DNA from: JBASEY01 sp964404285
GTDB taxonomy: Bacteria; CSSED10-310
Length of the DNA: 64,000 nt
Reading direction: 5' to 3'
Assembly: GCA_964404285.1 (NCBI GenBank)
Contig: CAYOJK010000001.1
Span: 372,001 to 436,000 of the forward strand
Made by a program: the position numbers and the translations under genes. The notes beneath the pieces are model-generated. The model was not told where the DNA came from, searched no databases, and saw only the letters and a list, made by a program, of their open reading frames with translations. Numbering within the stretch: position 1 is the stretch's first letter; each line of letters opens with the position of its first letter. Shown in pieces: positions 16,671 to 26,702 of this stretch.

Positions 16671-17984
16671 TTATTCAGCTAGTATCATCCGAGCTGCTTT
16701 TCTAGCAAACTTAACACCATTGCTCATCTGGCGATCCTCTGGAAAAATCTGTGCCATTGTAGATAAAAATAATCCTTTCAGTGGTGTTTTCATATCTGGA
16801 ACCCGCGTTCGATATCCAGTTGTGACAACAGCTTGAGAATGAGGATCACGCCATAACATCAGATCATCCAGCCATTTATCAGAAAATTCTGGAAATACTT
16901 TTTGCAGCCATGGTCGATAAACTGCAAATAGATCTTGGGGCATCATCTGGTATAAAGGATCATCTGTATCCATATATCTACTGATATAGGCAAAATGACT
17001 TCCACCGTAATGTGTCTCGTCTAATAAATTTGTCTGCTCAATCACCCCCACAAATGGACATTCCGGATCTGTAACATTGATCCAATATGTATCTGACAGA
17101 CGGCGATTCAATTTTAAAACCAGAGTGACATTTCCTAAAAAACCGATTTTTTCTAATTCTTTTCGATATGATTCAGGAACACCACCCACAATATCCAAAA
17201 AATCCGGCAATTGAGTACATGCGATTATATGGGTAAAAGGAATTATTTCTCCATGAACTTTAAGTCCAGTAACACTTCCGCTTTCGCTGACAATAGCTTC
17301 AACAGAGGACCGCTTATGAATCCGTACATTTTGCTCAGCCAGTTTCTTTTCCATAGTTGTAAACAATAATCCATATCCACCTTTTAAATAACCAAGTACT
17401 TCAGCGCCTCCCTTGCTTCTGGAACCCCCTCTCTGAACAAGTTTACTCCACAACCATGCTGCAGACACATTGTCAGCATATTTTCCAAATTTGGATCGGA
17501 ATAGAGGAGACCAGACAATATCAAAAACCGCCTGGCTGGAATTTTGGATGATCCAATCTCTGGCTGTAATATTATCAAGTTGTTTCCAGTCCTTGACCAT
17601 TCTAGCCTTGAGAACCAACATTCCCATTTTCAACCGATCCAAAAACGGTAACGGTTTGTATCTGATCAGGTCTAATGGACTGCTGAGTCTATATATTTTA
17701 TTTACATAAAAAGCCCCTGTATTCGTTTGGCGGAATACTAAGTTTTCCCCAAGACCAACTTCCTGAATCAACCGAATTAAATCTTGGTCCAAATTATATA
17801 AATGATGATAAAATTTTTCTAAAGTCGAACTATTTATATCGAACCAGCCGGCCAAACCGCCTAAATATGGCTCTCGTTCAAAAAGATCGACTTGGATTCC
17901 ATGGCTGGACAATTCCCAAGCCGCACTCATTCCACTAATTCCGCCGCCGATTATTGCCACACGTTTAACGTCATTTTCCATCAT
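16671..17984 (-). CDS. FAD-dependent oxidoreductase of the amine oxidase/HpnE-like type
   Basis: A 437-residue flavoprotein. The dinucleotide-binding Rossmann motif is at residues 9-22 (AIIGGGISGMSAAW), with an acidic E at the end of the second strand and GGLAGW at about 42-47. The C-terminal FAD contact region (LFLSTMAQIFPEDR) is present. The family includes phytoene-desaturase-like, protoporphyrinogen-oxidase-like and UDP-galactopyranose-mutase-like enzymes; this one is closest in look to uncharacterised NAD(P)/FAD oxidoreductases found in glycan and lipid clusters. A GGAGG site fits the first of two adjoining ATG codons. The secreted beta-helix gene lies 120 bases upstream on the same strand. 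Confidence 0.8.
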   Translation of the reverse strand: MMENDVKRVAIIGGGISGMSAAWELSSHGIQVDLFEREPYLGGLAGWFDINSSTLEKFYHHLYNLDQDLIRLIQEVGLGENLVFRQTNTGAFYVNKIYRLSSPLDLIRYKPLPFLDRLKMGMLVLKARMVKDWKQLDNITARDWIIQNSSQAVFDIVWSPLFRSKFGKYADNVSAAWLWSKLVQRGGSRSKGGAEVLGYLKGGYGLLFTTMEKKLAEQNVRIHKRSSVEAIVSESGSVTGLKVHGEIIPFTHIIACTQLPDFLDIVGGVPESYRKELEKIGFLGNVTLVLKLNRRLSDTYWINVTDPECPFVGVIEQTNLLDETHYGGSHFAYISRYMDTDDPLYQMMPQDLFAVYRPWLQKVFPEFSDKWLDDLMLWRDPHSQAVVTTGYRTRVPDMKTPLKGLFLSTMAQIFPEDRQMSNGVKFARKAARMILAE

Positions 17985-18104
17985 TCGATAAAACCTCCAC
18001 GATCAAGACTTAACACAACTCCATACAGAATAACACTAACACGTCCGTTGATCTCTGTCGATGCTATGATAGATGGAATAATTTCATTAAGGTAAAATTA
18101 AAAA

Positions 18105-18959
18105 CTATTTTTTTTCTGATGGTTCAAACCAAACCAGTTTCTGATTTTCACCCAACTTGGGCTGAACAATTTTAAAAGGTCCTTTTCCATTGAACTCAAT
18201 TAAATTACCGACCATGTCGGGCTCATTGGCTGTGGTATATACCAATCCATATTGGGTATTACGCATGATTTGACAATCGACGATTTTATCTCGTCCAACT
18301 CCTAGATATTGTCCGTCTTCACGACACCCCAGCAATACCATACCATAATGGTTTTGTGTCTGCATAAAACCTGTTTTAGTCAACCCATGATCGGGAGGAA
18401 GACCTATCCGGCACAACTGAATTGTACTCGTTTGACCCAAATAGGGTTTTGTGTAAGCCGTCAGTATTCCTGTAGAGCAATTGTTAATAGCAATCTGTCG
18501 GATCAGCGCAGGAGCATCCAAACGTATACCTGTGGATTCTTCATAGCATAACGTCTCATCTTCACAGTCATCTGCCTTACGAAGATACATTATATTAAAC
18601 CCGATAAGCTCTACTCCAGGAACCTTAATATGGACAATTTCACGCGATACGGAAGCAATGACCGGGTAATAGTCATAAGATGAGATGTCTCCTGCGGCTG
18701 CATTCGAGATAATCCTTACAGGTTTGTCAATAACCAAATGCTCCAGGTAATAAGGAAAAGAAGGCTCCCAGTAAACAAGAATGGTATCTTGAGGCTGTGC
18801 ATGACGCAACGCATCACCGATCGTTGGGAAATCTCGCTCAGAACACTCCATACACACATGCCAAACCCTGCTTGATGTATCACTTTCTGCAAAAACAGCC
18901 GAAACCATGAGCAAGCATCCTAGCGAACACCACACTGTATAAAAACAACGCTCCCTCAT
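18105..18959 (-). CDS. Secreted right-handed beta-helix protein
   Basis: A 284-residue exported protein. The signal peptide spans residues 1-24 (cut near VFA-E). The mature part opens with the pattern TIGDALRHAQPQDTILV and LVIDKPVRIIS, which is the usual entry to pectate-lyase-like beta-helix domains (NosD/DUF1565 group). Short beta-strand rungs with Asn/Gly turns follow. There are eight Cys in the mature region, which could form disulfides. No catalytic Asp/Arg set of a pectate lyase is recognisable, so a structural or binding role is as likely as an enzyme. GGAGG precedes the ATG. Confidence 0.7.
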   Translation of the reverse strand: MRERCFYTVWCSLGCLLMVSAVFAESDTSSRVWHVCMECSERDFPTIGDALRHAQPQDTILVYWEPSFPYYLEHLVIDKPVRIISNAAAGDISSYDYYPVIASVSREIVHIKVPGVELIGFNIMYLRKADDCEDETLCYEESTGIRLDAPALIRQIAINNCSTGILTAYTKPYLGQTSTIQLCRIGLPPDHGLTKTGFMQTQNHYGMVLLGCREDGQYLGVGRDKIVDCQIMRNTQYGLVYTTANEPDMVGNLIEFNGKGPFKIVQPKLGENQKLVWFEPSEKK

Positions 18960-19028
18960 TTCTACACCTCCATTATTGGCATCTTATCATATTCCAACAC
19001 ACCTTGACGAATAGCACAAATTGGGGAT

Positions 19029-20387
19029 TTATCTATTTTTCAGTTCTAGAGCAAGCATCTGATATTCTTCCCCAGACCATCCTTCATGCTCATAAACTGA
19101 AAAAATCTTGTTAGTCAGCAGCAAATCATTGGTTTGCAATTTTTCAGCCAATTGCTGCAATCTGCTATTACCGGCTGGAGTTCCCGGTATTGGACTAAAT
19201 TGTGCTAAATAGGATTTGATTCCAACCTTATCCAATTGATCTATAGCTTTTTTCAACCAGGATAGTTTTTGCTCAGGTAAGCCTGCTATTAAATAAGTGG
19301 ACAAACAGTTTGCCTCGTAACCCGCATCTACAAGATGTCTTGCTGCTATTTCAAAAGCCTTATACGCTCCAGCATCCAAACCGTTTTCATCTAGATGTCT
19401 ATCCAGATGATGCAAGCTGAGCCGGGGCTGCTCAAATCCAGTTTGGTACAAAAGCTTAGCTACGTCTAAAGTGATAGCGCCGATTCCCAGAGCGTTCGGC
19501 AAGTGCCAACGCACCGGATAATCTTCTAAAGCCAACATCCGCAGAAAGTCAGTTAAATGCTTTTGTCCTTCAGGTGTTGAACAACCTAAATCATCGTCAT
19601 AAAGCGCAATTTCGCGAACTCGATAACGCAAGATCAGAGTATTGATTTCTTTTCGGATGATATCCGGTGATTGCGCTTTCCATAAAGGTCTTAAAAGCGA
19701 TGCCGCGCAATAAGAACACTGCCGCAGACAGCCACGACTAGTTGTATAGACAACATAGGATCGATTCGGGACAAGATTCCAAGCTGGTAAAAGCGAATTT
19801 TGTTCAGTCGGTGCTTGAATCGTGTGTCTTAATATCTTACTGATCCAAGAAAAAAACCGTTTTCCCGCCTGCCCAGGAAAAACTAAGGCTTTTGCCAAAT
19901 GTGTCTGAGCATGCTCAGGCGCGATTCCAGCATAAATACCACCAACAGCTATGGGGGTTTTCGGGTAATACATGTGGAGAAATTCTACCAGAGCTTGAAC
20001 AGCTTGGTACCAGTAAGTCATGCCTGTCGTGATTAGGATTGCTTGAGGGTCAGGAAGACTGGCAAACTCTGCTTTGAGTGCCTCTAAAGTTACGCCAAAT
20101 CGTTTGTAATACCTAGGTATATTTTTGAAAATGACTGGCTTTTCAATCCGTTTACTCAGATATTTGCTGAGCTTCAACGAACTTCTCGTATCTCCTCTAT
20201 CAAAAAGCTCATCTTCCTGTGATTTTATTCTAGAGAGTGCATCGATATAGTAAACACTGCAGCCATTCTGCCTCAGCCATGCCCCAAGAGATAGAAGACC
20301 TATCGGCTGATCAAAGTGATCAAATGCCGAGAAGTCTTCTATCCAAGGCCGGATCAGCCAAACAACTGGATGTTGTTTAGAAATCAA
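19029..20387 (-). CDS. Cobalamin-type radical SAM protein
   Basis: A 452-residue protein with an N-terminal B12-binding-like Rossmann region (about 10-170) and a radical SAM barrel whose cluster cysteines are C220, C224 and C227 (CLRQCSYC, the standard CX3CX2C). The base-off histidine motif DxHxxG of true cobalamin proteins is not visible, so it may not bind B12. The start codon is TTG at 20387, nine bases after the transketolase stop; no better Met lies near. The close spacing suggests co-transcription with the cupin and transketolase genes. Family members act in methylation and in lipid, antibiotic and pigment synthesis; the substrate here is unknown. Confidence 0.78.
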   Translation of the reverse strand: MISKQHPVVWLIRPWIEDFSAFDHFDQPIGLLSLGAWLRQNGCSVYYIDALSRIKSQEDELFDRGDTRSSLKLSKYLSKRIEKPVIFKNIPRYYKRFGVTLEALKAEFASLPDPQAILITTGMTYWYQAVQALVEFLHMYYPKTPIAVGGIYAGIAPEHAQTHLAKALVFPGQAGKRFFSWISKILRHTIQAPTEQNSLLPAWNLVPNRSYVVYTTSRGCLRQCSYCAASLLRPLWKAQSPDIIRKEINTLILRYRVREIALYDDDLGCSTPEGQKHLTDFLRMLALEDYPVRWHLPNALGIGAITLDVAKLLYQTGFEQPRLSLHHLDRHLDENGLDAGAYKAFEIAARHLVDAGYEANCLSTYLIAGLPEQKLSWLKKAIDQLDKVGIKSYLAQFSPIPGTPAGNSRLQQLAEKLQTNDLLLTNKIFSVYEHEGWSGEEYQMLALELKNR

Positions 20388-20396
20388 ATCTCTTTA

Positions 20397-22727
20397 CTAT
20401 CGACAAGAATCCAACATCGATTTAATTTTTTTCAATCTCATTGGACGATCTTTCACAAACCGTTCAATACCTTTCAACAGCCATTCAGAAGTCAGGTGAG
20501 CTTCGTCAATAACTTCATCCAGGGTACCACCGGTTCTCCACCTGTCATCCCAATCTGACGTCATTGCATATTCTGCTGCCAGCGGGTTAAACATCCAATC
20601 AGACGTTATTCGTTTAGAGCGATTGCAAATGATCGTTGAGTCCATTCGATCAGCAGGAGTTATAACCTGTTCTCGGTAAGATTCAGGCTGGAGTGCAAAA
20701 AGCTGAGGACTAATTGCTGCCACAATTTTGATATTTAACTTTTTACGATCGAGCTCTTCGAATAACTCAATGGTATTTGCAGTCACTGAGGTTCCCTGAA
20801 CAAAGATACATCCCATTTGTGGTTGATCAGAACGATATTCCCGCATCACATAAGCGCCTTTGGCAGCTTCAAAATGAGAAGGAATATTTAATTTTTTTCG
20901 ATCTGGTATCGTAACTGGAGGTCGAGTCAGGTGAAGCGCGATCAATGGGGCATCTGCTTTCAAAGCTGCCGCGATGACAACGGGGACTTCATTATATTCC
21001 CAAGGGTGGAGATCGATAACATGGCCTTCCGGGAAGAGTTGGGTGACGCCAGGAGCGAATATTCCGAAGTGTGTTCGGCTGTCGTCAGCAGTTTCCGGAC
21101 CGCTATGGCCGGCTACCCACATTACTTTACCCATTTTTATTTCTTGATCTTGAGCCATCTGGCTGAACAGGCGGATCAGACCATATTTCAGATACATGAA
21201 GGACCCATAGGTACTGCATGCTCCCATGTAACCATCCCATTCTTCAAACGGTTTATCAGAGAAGTTGACTCCGGCAGCGCCACATAAAAGTCCGGAATTG
21301 GCAAATTCGGTAATCTCTTGAGGTAAAAGGGTTCCTTCCAGGTTTTTGTTTCGATCATACCAACCCCAGCCAGGTGTGCCATCAAAACCCAATCCAAAAC
21401 CCTCGATGTTGGTAGACCCAGCCAGGTCAGCGCTACAGGCTATAAAAACGGGACGACCGTATTTGTTCCGTGCCCATGAATTAACCCAAGATCCCCAGGC
21501 GCCCAATGCAGAACGGTTTGGAATACTTGCTCCAGGTTTGGCCCACAAGTTTTCCGGATATTTCGTGAAATTCGTCATTTCAGGATCTTTAAATGGATTT
21601 GGACCACCAAGTTTAAAGGTTTTGATCGTCTCCGGCACACTGTCCCCCAGCTCCACCAATCGATCTGTGATATAATTCAAACACTCTTTGTCTTTTCGAA
21701 TAACATCGAGAGCCACATTGAGGTTAGCGTTTAATTGCCTTCCAAGTTCTTCAACCGTGCCTTCAGGAGTTCCAAAACTATCCCATGTTACACCATACTT
21801 ATCAGCAAAATCTTTTCTACATTGCCAGAAAAGTTCCGAGTTGGTTTTATGTGGCGCTCCGTGAGAAACGTTGTCAAATTTATGATAGCCTCTGCCTTTT
21901 TTGTTTTTAGTCCAAGCAATACAAGGCCGTTTATCAGGATTGTCACCTTTTGATGCTTCTAAAATAACTCTTGCAACTTCTTCCCAGTTTTCACCTTCAA
22001 GACTGCCGGATACTTTCCAGCCATGGGATTTAAACCAATCATCTGGGGTTCCATACATAACCGTATCGATAGGCTGATGATCAATTCCGTAATTGTTCCA
22101 ATCGATATAGAACACCAGGTTACTCAAGCCCAAACCATAAGCGGTGTTTTTTGATTCATGGGAGGCTCCCGGAGTCAATCCTCCTTCACCTTCGAATGCA
22201 AAAACCTTTACTTCTTCAGCCCCGGCATATTTCAGTGCAAAAGCTTCGCCGACAGCAAACGGAATACCGTGGCCGGAGGGTCCTGTATTAGCTTTTATAA
22301 ACAGTGTTTTTCCAGACATTTCCGCATGGCCGGGAAGTCCATCGCGGCGTCGGAATGTAATGATATCTTCCCATAAAACAATCTTTTCCGGATCGATTTT
22401 AAAACGTTCGTCACCCGTCTGCTCATAGCGCGTGCGCATGGCATCACCAAGCACACATAAAAAACTATAAATCATTGGAACAGTGTGACCTGCACTCAAA
22501 ATGAAGCGGTCGGAGAAAGTTTTTTCCGGATGACGAATATCCCAGCGCATAGCGCCAGACAATCCGGTTGCGACAAGGGCGTGTACTTTCGATCGCGAAC
22601 CACCTGGGTGACCACTCTGACGATAGTTCAACATCAGGTCGATCAGTTGATCCATAACATCCTTTATTTTCTCCCAGTGTTTGAAGTTGAGTCTAGATTT
22701 GTTCATCAACGTGTCCACTTGTGACAT
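20397..22727 (-). CDS. tkt: Transketolase, long variant
   Basis: A 776-residue thiamine diphosphate enzyme that moves two-carbon units between sugar phosphates. Family motifs are SGHPGGS (38-44), LSAGHTVPM (78-86), TGPSGHG (148-154) and the ThDP/magnesium site GEGGL...NN (180-184 to 211-212), where the more common GDG is GEG. The middle pyrimidine-binding domain and the C-terminal domain follow. It is about 100 residues longer than E. coli-type transketolases, mostly from inserts in the second half. A cupin gene precedes it by 58 bases. The window also encodes a small transaldolase (43289), which would serve the same non-oxidative pentose phosphate pathway. Confidence 0.85.
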   Translation of the reverse strand: MSQVDTLMNKSRLNFKHWEKIKDVMDQLIDLMLNYRQSGHPGGSRSKVHALVATGLSGAMRWDIRHPEKTFSDRFILSAGHTVPMIYSFLCVLGDAMRTRYEQTGDERFKIDPEKIVLWEDIITFRRRDGLPGHAEMSGKTLFIKANTGPSGHGIPFAVGEAFALKYAGAEEVKVFAFEGEGGLTPGASHESKNTAYGLGLSNLVFYIDWNNYGIDHQPIDTVMYGTPDDWFKSHGWKVSGSLEGENWEEVARVILEASKGDNPDKRPCIAWTKNKKGRGYHKFDNVSHGAPHKTNSELFWQCRKDFADKYGVTWDSFGTPEGTVEELGRQLNANLNVALDVIRKDKECLNYITDRLVELGDSVPETIKTFKLGGPNPFKDPEMTNFTKYPENLWAKPGASIPNRSALGAWGSWVNSWARNKYGRPVFIACSADLAGSTNIEGFGLGFDGTPGWGWYDRNKNLEGTLLPQEITEFANSGLLCGAAGVNFSDKPFEEWDGYMGACSTYGSFMYLKYGLIRLFSQMAQDQEIKMGKVMWVAGHSGPETADDSRTHFGIFAPGVTQLFPEGHVIDLHPWEYNEVPVVIAAALKADAPLIALHLTRPPVTIPDRKKLNIPSHFEAAKGAYVMREYRSDQPQMGCIFVQGTSVTANTIELFEELDRKKLNIKIVAAISPQLFALQPESYREQVITPADRMDSTIICNRSKRITSDWMFNPLAAEYAMTSDWDDRWRTGGTLDEVIDEAHLTSEWLLKGIERFVKDRPMRLKKIKSMLDSCR

Positions 22728-22785
22728 GGCAATATCTCCTTTATATGTTCAAGTTATATTTTCTACGGCCTGCCATTCAGACCAT

Positions 22786-23160
22786 TCAACCATCTGATTT
22801 AAGATCACTTTGACCGGAAGCGGACTTAAGCCACTCCTGCGGCACCAAGCAAATAAACCGGAGTATTTCAGTTCCGGTGTTTATAAATTGATGTGTCTCT
22901 CCGCCAGGAACCAATATGGCATCTCCAGGCTTAATCGGCTTCTCCCCAGTCTGGCTCTTAACAACACCCTCACCGGCCAGGATATATACCTCATGCTCCC
23001 ACCAATGAGAGTGGTAAGGTGTCGAAGCCCCAGGTTCAACCTCAAAAACTCTAAGATTAAAATGTGGCGCGCCTTGATCAGGGCCGATCACCATTCTCAT
23101 AGTCACGCCTTCAAGCATTTGCACAGGCTTGACGCTCATGGAGTTAACAAGAATAATCAT
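22786..23160 (-). CDS. Small cupin-fold protein
   Basis: A 124-residue single cupin. Motif 1 is HSHWWEHEVYILAGEG, with two His, one Glu and a further His available for metal, and motif 2 is PGDAILVPGGETHQFINTG. I start it at the ATG at 23160, which has a GAGG site, not at the ATG 111 bases upstream, whose extra residues look like non-coding leader. It lies just upstream of transketolase and is likely in the same operon. Single cupins include sugar-phosphate isomerases, dioxygenases and ligand-binding proteins; the context favours sugar-phosphate metabolism but does not prove it. Confidence 0.82.
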   Translation of the reverse strand: MIILVNSMSVKPVQMLEGVTMRMVIGPDQGAPHFNLRVFEVEPGASTPYHSHWWEHEVYILAGEGVVKSQTGEKPIKPGDAILVPGGETHQFINTGTEILRFICLVPQEWLKSASGQSDLKSDG

Positions 23161-23221
23161 TGTTGAATCCTCGCAGAATCGCTCAATGAACACTTCAGGC
23201 AGAAAAACATCCGGTAAAGAG

Positions 23222-23251
23222 AATATAAAATAACTCTTCAAAAGTAAACAA
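23222..23251 (-). promoter_or_regulatory. Promoter candidate for the cupin-tkt operon
   Basis: On the minus strand TTGTTT (23246-23251) and TATATT (23222-23227) lie 18 bases apart. A transcript would start near 23214, about 54 nt before the cupin ATG at 23160. This is a moderate match in AT-rich DNA. Confidence 0.35.
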
Positions 23252-23355
23252 TAAATTGATTCGTATGGCAAGGAGTTGTATCCAGTTGTGCGTCTCTTTA
23301 ATTATTTTAATGCTGTATGTTGCTAGATAAAAATCCTAGATCATGAAAGAGGGGA

Positions 23356-26300
23356 TCACACTCCTTCTAATATTTTTTTGATATAGCCTTTATTTCGGAA
23401 GCTTTCTCGAAAGTGAACTTTTTCAATCTGATTTAAGCTTTTTTCTAATTCATTTCGCGCTTTCTGAAGTAACTGATCTGCCTGGTCATATTCTTTCTTA
23501 AAGCGCTTGAGTTCTATCAAATAATAATAACTTCGCATTATCAAAGATGTGTATACATAGCGACCTTCCAAAGATCTTTCAATCAGCTCTTCCGCCTCAT
23601 TTAATGCATCGACATCGCCGGCAACGCTTTTTTTATATTTCAGCAATCCTTTAATAAAAAATATTTGATTTTCAATATCTTTTTCTAAAATTTCTTCCGT
23701 TTTTTTTAGTCCGGCCAAAAAGATTTTCTCTGCTTCATCAATTTTATTATCTATAACTGAAAGGTGAGCCAACTCGATACGACAAGAAAGCGCCTCCTTT
23801 ATAATGCCTAACTTTTCAAAAACATCTATTGCTTTCCTAAAAGACATTTCGGCTCGTTCAAAATCACCCTCTTCTTCGTACAGCATCCCAGAACCTTGAT
23901 AATTAAATGCTTGGCCAATTTCATCGTTGATGTCCAGATCGATATCGTTGTAGCGTAGAAAATACTCCCTTGCCAAAGCCAATTGATTTATTTCAACGTA
24001 TAATACCGCTGTATTATGCAAAGCTATCGCTTCGTTTACGACATCACCTAACCGGTTATTGATCTTTAACGCTTTTTTAATTGATTCCAATGCTTTTTCG
24101 TATTGGCCTAGACTGATGAAGACATCTGACAAATTGTTGTAAATAACGGCTTGTTTCAAGAAATCTTCGTATTTGATATATACATTCAGCGCTTTTTCAT
24201 ATTCTGCCACAGCTTCCGATCCGGGCATAATTGCAGCGGCAACAATTCCTCTGGACATAGCAAGTGTCGCCATATAATACTCTCGAGTTCCATAGTCTGT
24301 ATCGATTTGGGTTAAAAGATTTTCTGCCTGGCGTATTAAAGCCTGGGCATTTTTCAGACTTCCTAAAACGTAATTAAGGAACGCTAATGAATTTAGAGCA
24401 TCAATTTTCTTTAAGCCTGACACTGCTGAGGCGAAGGCTTGATCGTAACACTTTCGTGATTCGTTGTACATACACATCGTCTGGTATAATTGACCTCGTC
24501 TCCATTTTACTGTTGATATATCGTCTTTTTTTATAGCCAGTTCTTGTGCTATGTCCAAGTTATGCATTGCCTTTTCGAAATCACCGAACATGGTATAAAG
24601 AACACCCAGTGTCAAAGAAGCTTTAAAACGTTCATCCCTGTTTTGTTCAGAGATTTCACAATTCTGGCAATAGATTTCAAGAAAACGTGCTGTTTCTCGA
24701 TAAGCCTGCCGCTTTTCAAAAACCTGTGACGCCAAAAGCGCTGACCAGGCTGTTTTTCCTTTGCCATCGCCTGATTGATAATGATAGGCCATGTCGATCA
24801 CAAGTTCTTCGGTTGGCTCAGAATGATATCGAGTCTCCAGATATTCAGCAATTCGTTTGTGATAGATTTTTTTCATTGCATCAGATAATTCTCGATGCAG
24901 AAATGAGCAGATCGTGTCGTGAACAAATCTGTAAACCGTTCTGTTTTTTCCAACAATACATTGAACTAAGTTTAATCGAACCGGTTCTTCAAGTCCCTCC
25001 ATGACTTCAACGAAAGAATCGCCTGTTACAGTCGCGATCATATCAACGGAAAAACTCCCCGTAGACAAAGCCGCGATCCGTAAATAATTTCTACTTTTAG
25101 ACGTCAACGGATAAAGGCGGGCTGCCATTAATTGGGCCAGGCTTTCAGGGAGATTAATATTTCTGGATAAATAATAGGTCCAATCCCCTGATGAATTTTT
25201 TGATATTGCTCCTGTTTGTATCATTGAGTTGATTAGTTCCTCAAGAAAAAATGGATTGCCGCCACTTTGTCGATAAAGAGTTTCCAATACTTTTTGAGGC
25301 ACATTGGGATCTTTAAGGGCAAACATGATTAGGTTATATGTTTCTTGCTGTTCTAAATTACTTAACTTCAAATTCAATAATGGAATGGCTCGATTCAATG
25401 ATTGAAGATGATTCCGAATCTCCCCAGATGACTCCTCCATATCTCTCATAGTAACAATAAACATAATATGATTTTTCCCGGATGAACGTACCAGAAATTT
25501 GAACAATTCCATATCTGGCGCTGTCATCCAATGGATATCATCTACTATGAATAAAACTGGATTCCATTTTGAAATAGCAGAAAATATCTTTGCAAAATCC
25601 TCGAACATAATGAATTTTAGTCGATCTTCGCGAAAATATTGCAAATCAGAAGTCACTTTTAATTTCAATTCGGAGAAAAGTTCAGCAGTTGCAGGATGAA
25701 CGATCCCAACACTATTTTTAATCTTCTGGATATCTTCCGGCGCCAAACTTTTTAAAAACTTCCTTATCGGCTTTAAAAAGAAAGTGTATGGTTCAATATC
25801 ACCAAATTGGAAACAGCCGGAATGCATAATTCCACAATTGCGAAAATGTGCATACTGAATAACTTCTGCGGCAAGCCGACTTTTTCCGATACCCGGATCA
25901 CCTTCAATCAATGCTAGACGCGGCCCACTCGAAACTGTTTCTTCAAGAAGCTGATGAAGCATGTGAAGTTCTGCGCGACGCCCGACATAGTGACCAAGAC
26001 GAATAGCCTCCGTTTTCACAAGATCCTGCTTTTCTGAATATAAAATTGTTCGACCCCGACCCATTGCTTTGGCGTCATAAAGAGCTTTATCCGCTCGGTC
26101 GATAACAGCTAAAATATCGTTATCTGTAAATTGTGATTCCGCTATTCCAACAGATAAAGAAAGACTCAAATTGGCAAACAAATCCAATTTTCGAACGTCT
26201 GCCATTACACATTCAAGAATCTTCAATATTTCTTGTACAGATTCGTTTTTTAAAACCACCAGGAATTCATCACCACCAAACCGAAGCAAAACCCCTTTAT

Positions 26301-26517
26301 TCTTGAAGTTTTTCTGAAGCGCTCCTGCTATTTCAACCAAAATTCGATCACCCTTTAAATGCCCATACAGATCATTTATCAACTTAAAATGATCAACATC
26401 TATCATGATACAAATCCAAGTTTCAGCAGCTTCTCGCCTGGTAAAATCACTCTTGATTTCATCCAGTAAAAAACGATTTGCCAACCCTGTCAAGGCATCT
26501 CTAAACGAAAGTTTCAA
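23356..26517 (-). CDS. GGDEF domain fused to an AAA/STAND NTPase and TPR repeats
   Basis: A 1053-residue cytosolic signalling protein. The diguanylate cyclase domain occupies residues 5-163, with the catalytic RFGGDEF at 79-85 and no RxxD inhibitory site at the usual place before it. An ATPase domain of the MalT/AfsR-like STAND type follows, with Walker A GDPGIGKS at 206-213 and Walker B VLFIVDDIHW at 321-330. From about 620 to the end are TPR repeats. The start is TTG at 26517, directly after an in-frame TAG, with GGAG upstream. The GGDEF domain is therefore at the very N-terminus. It may turn binding of a ligand or protein at the TPR part into cyclic-di-GMP output. Confidence 0.88.
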   Translation of the reverse strand: MKLSFRDALTGLANRFLLDEIKSDFTRREAAETWICIMIDVDHFKLINDLYGHLKGDRILVEIAGALQKNFKNKGVLLRFGGDEFLVVLKNESVQEILKILECVMADVRKLDLFANLSLSLSVGIAESQFTDNDILAVIDRADKALYDAKAMGRGRTILYSEKQDLVKTEAIRLGHYVGRRAELHMLHQLLEETVSSGPRLALIEGDPGIGKSRLAAEVIQYAHFRNCGIMHSGCFQFGDIEPYTFFLKPIRKFLKSLAPEDIQKIKNSVGIVHPATAELFSELKLKVTSDLQYFREDRLKFIMFEDFAKIFSAISKWNPVLFIVDDIHWMTAPDMELFKFLVRSSGKNHIMFIVTMRDMEESSGEIRNHLQSLNRAIPLLNLKLSNLEQQETYNLIMFALKDPNVPQKVLETLYRQSGGNPFFLEELINSMIQTGAISKNSSGDWTYYLSRNINLPESLAQLMAARLYPLTSKSRNYLRIAALSTGSFSVDMIATVTGDSFVEVMEGLEEPVRLNLVQCIVGKNRTVYRFVHDTICSFLHRELSDAMKKIYHKRIAEYLETRYHSEPTEELVIDMAYHYQSGDGKGKTAWSALLASQVFEKRQAYRETARFLEIYCQNCEISEQNRDERFKASLTLGVLYTMFGDFEKAMHNLDIAQELAIKKDDISTVKWRRGQLYQTMCMYNESRKCYDQAFASAVSGLKKIDALNSLAFLNYVLGSLKNAQALIRQAENLLTQIDTDYGTREYYMATLAMSRGIVAAAIMPGSEAVAEYEKALNVYIKYEDFLKQAVIYNNLSDVFISLGQYEKALESIKKALKINNRLGDVVNEAIALHNTAVLYVEINQLALAREYFLRYNDIDLDINDEIGQAFNYQGSGMLYEEEGDFERAEMSFRKAIDVFEKLGIIKEALSCRIELAHLSVIDNKIDEAEKIFLAGLKKTEEILEKDIENQIFFIKGLLKYKKSVAGDVDALNEAEELIERSLEGRYVYTSLIMRSYYYLIELKRFKKEYDQADQLLQKARNELEKSLNQIEKVHFRESFRNKGYIKKILEGV

Positions 26518-26702
26518 CTACATTATCTCCATTAGTCTTTTTATGCTCCCCAGCCAACATACTCTATCATTTATGCCCTGAAACTGAAAGGCTGGTGTAC
26601 AATGCCGAAAATGATACCCTGTTTTACAAATTTAGTTTTATGTCGTATGGTTTTCACGGGGTAAAACGCCAGACCTATAATCAAAAAGATAAAGGGAAAA
26701 TA

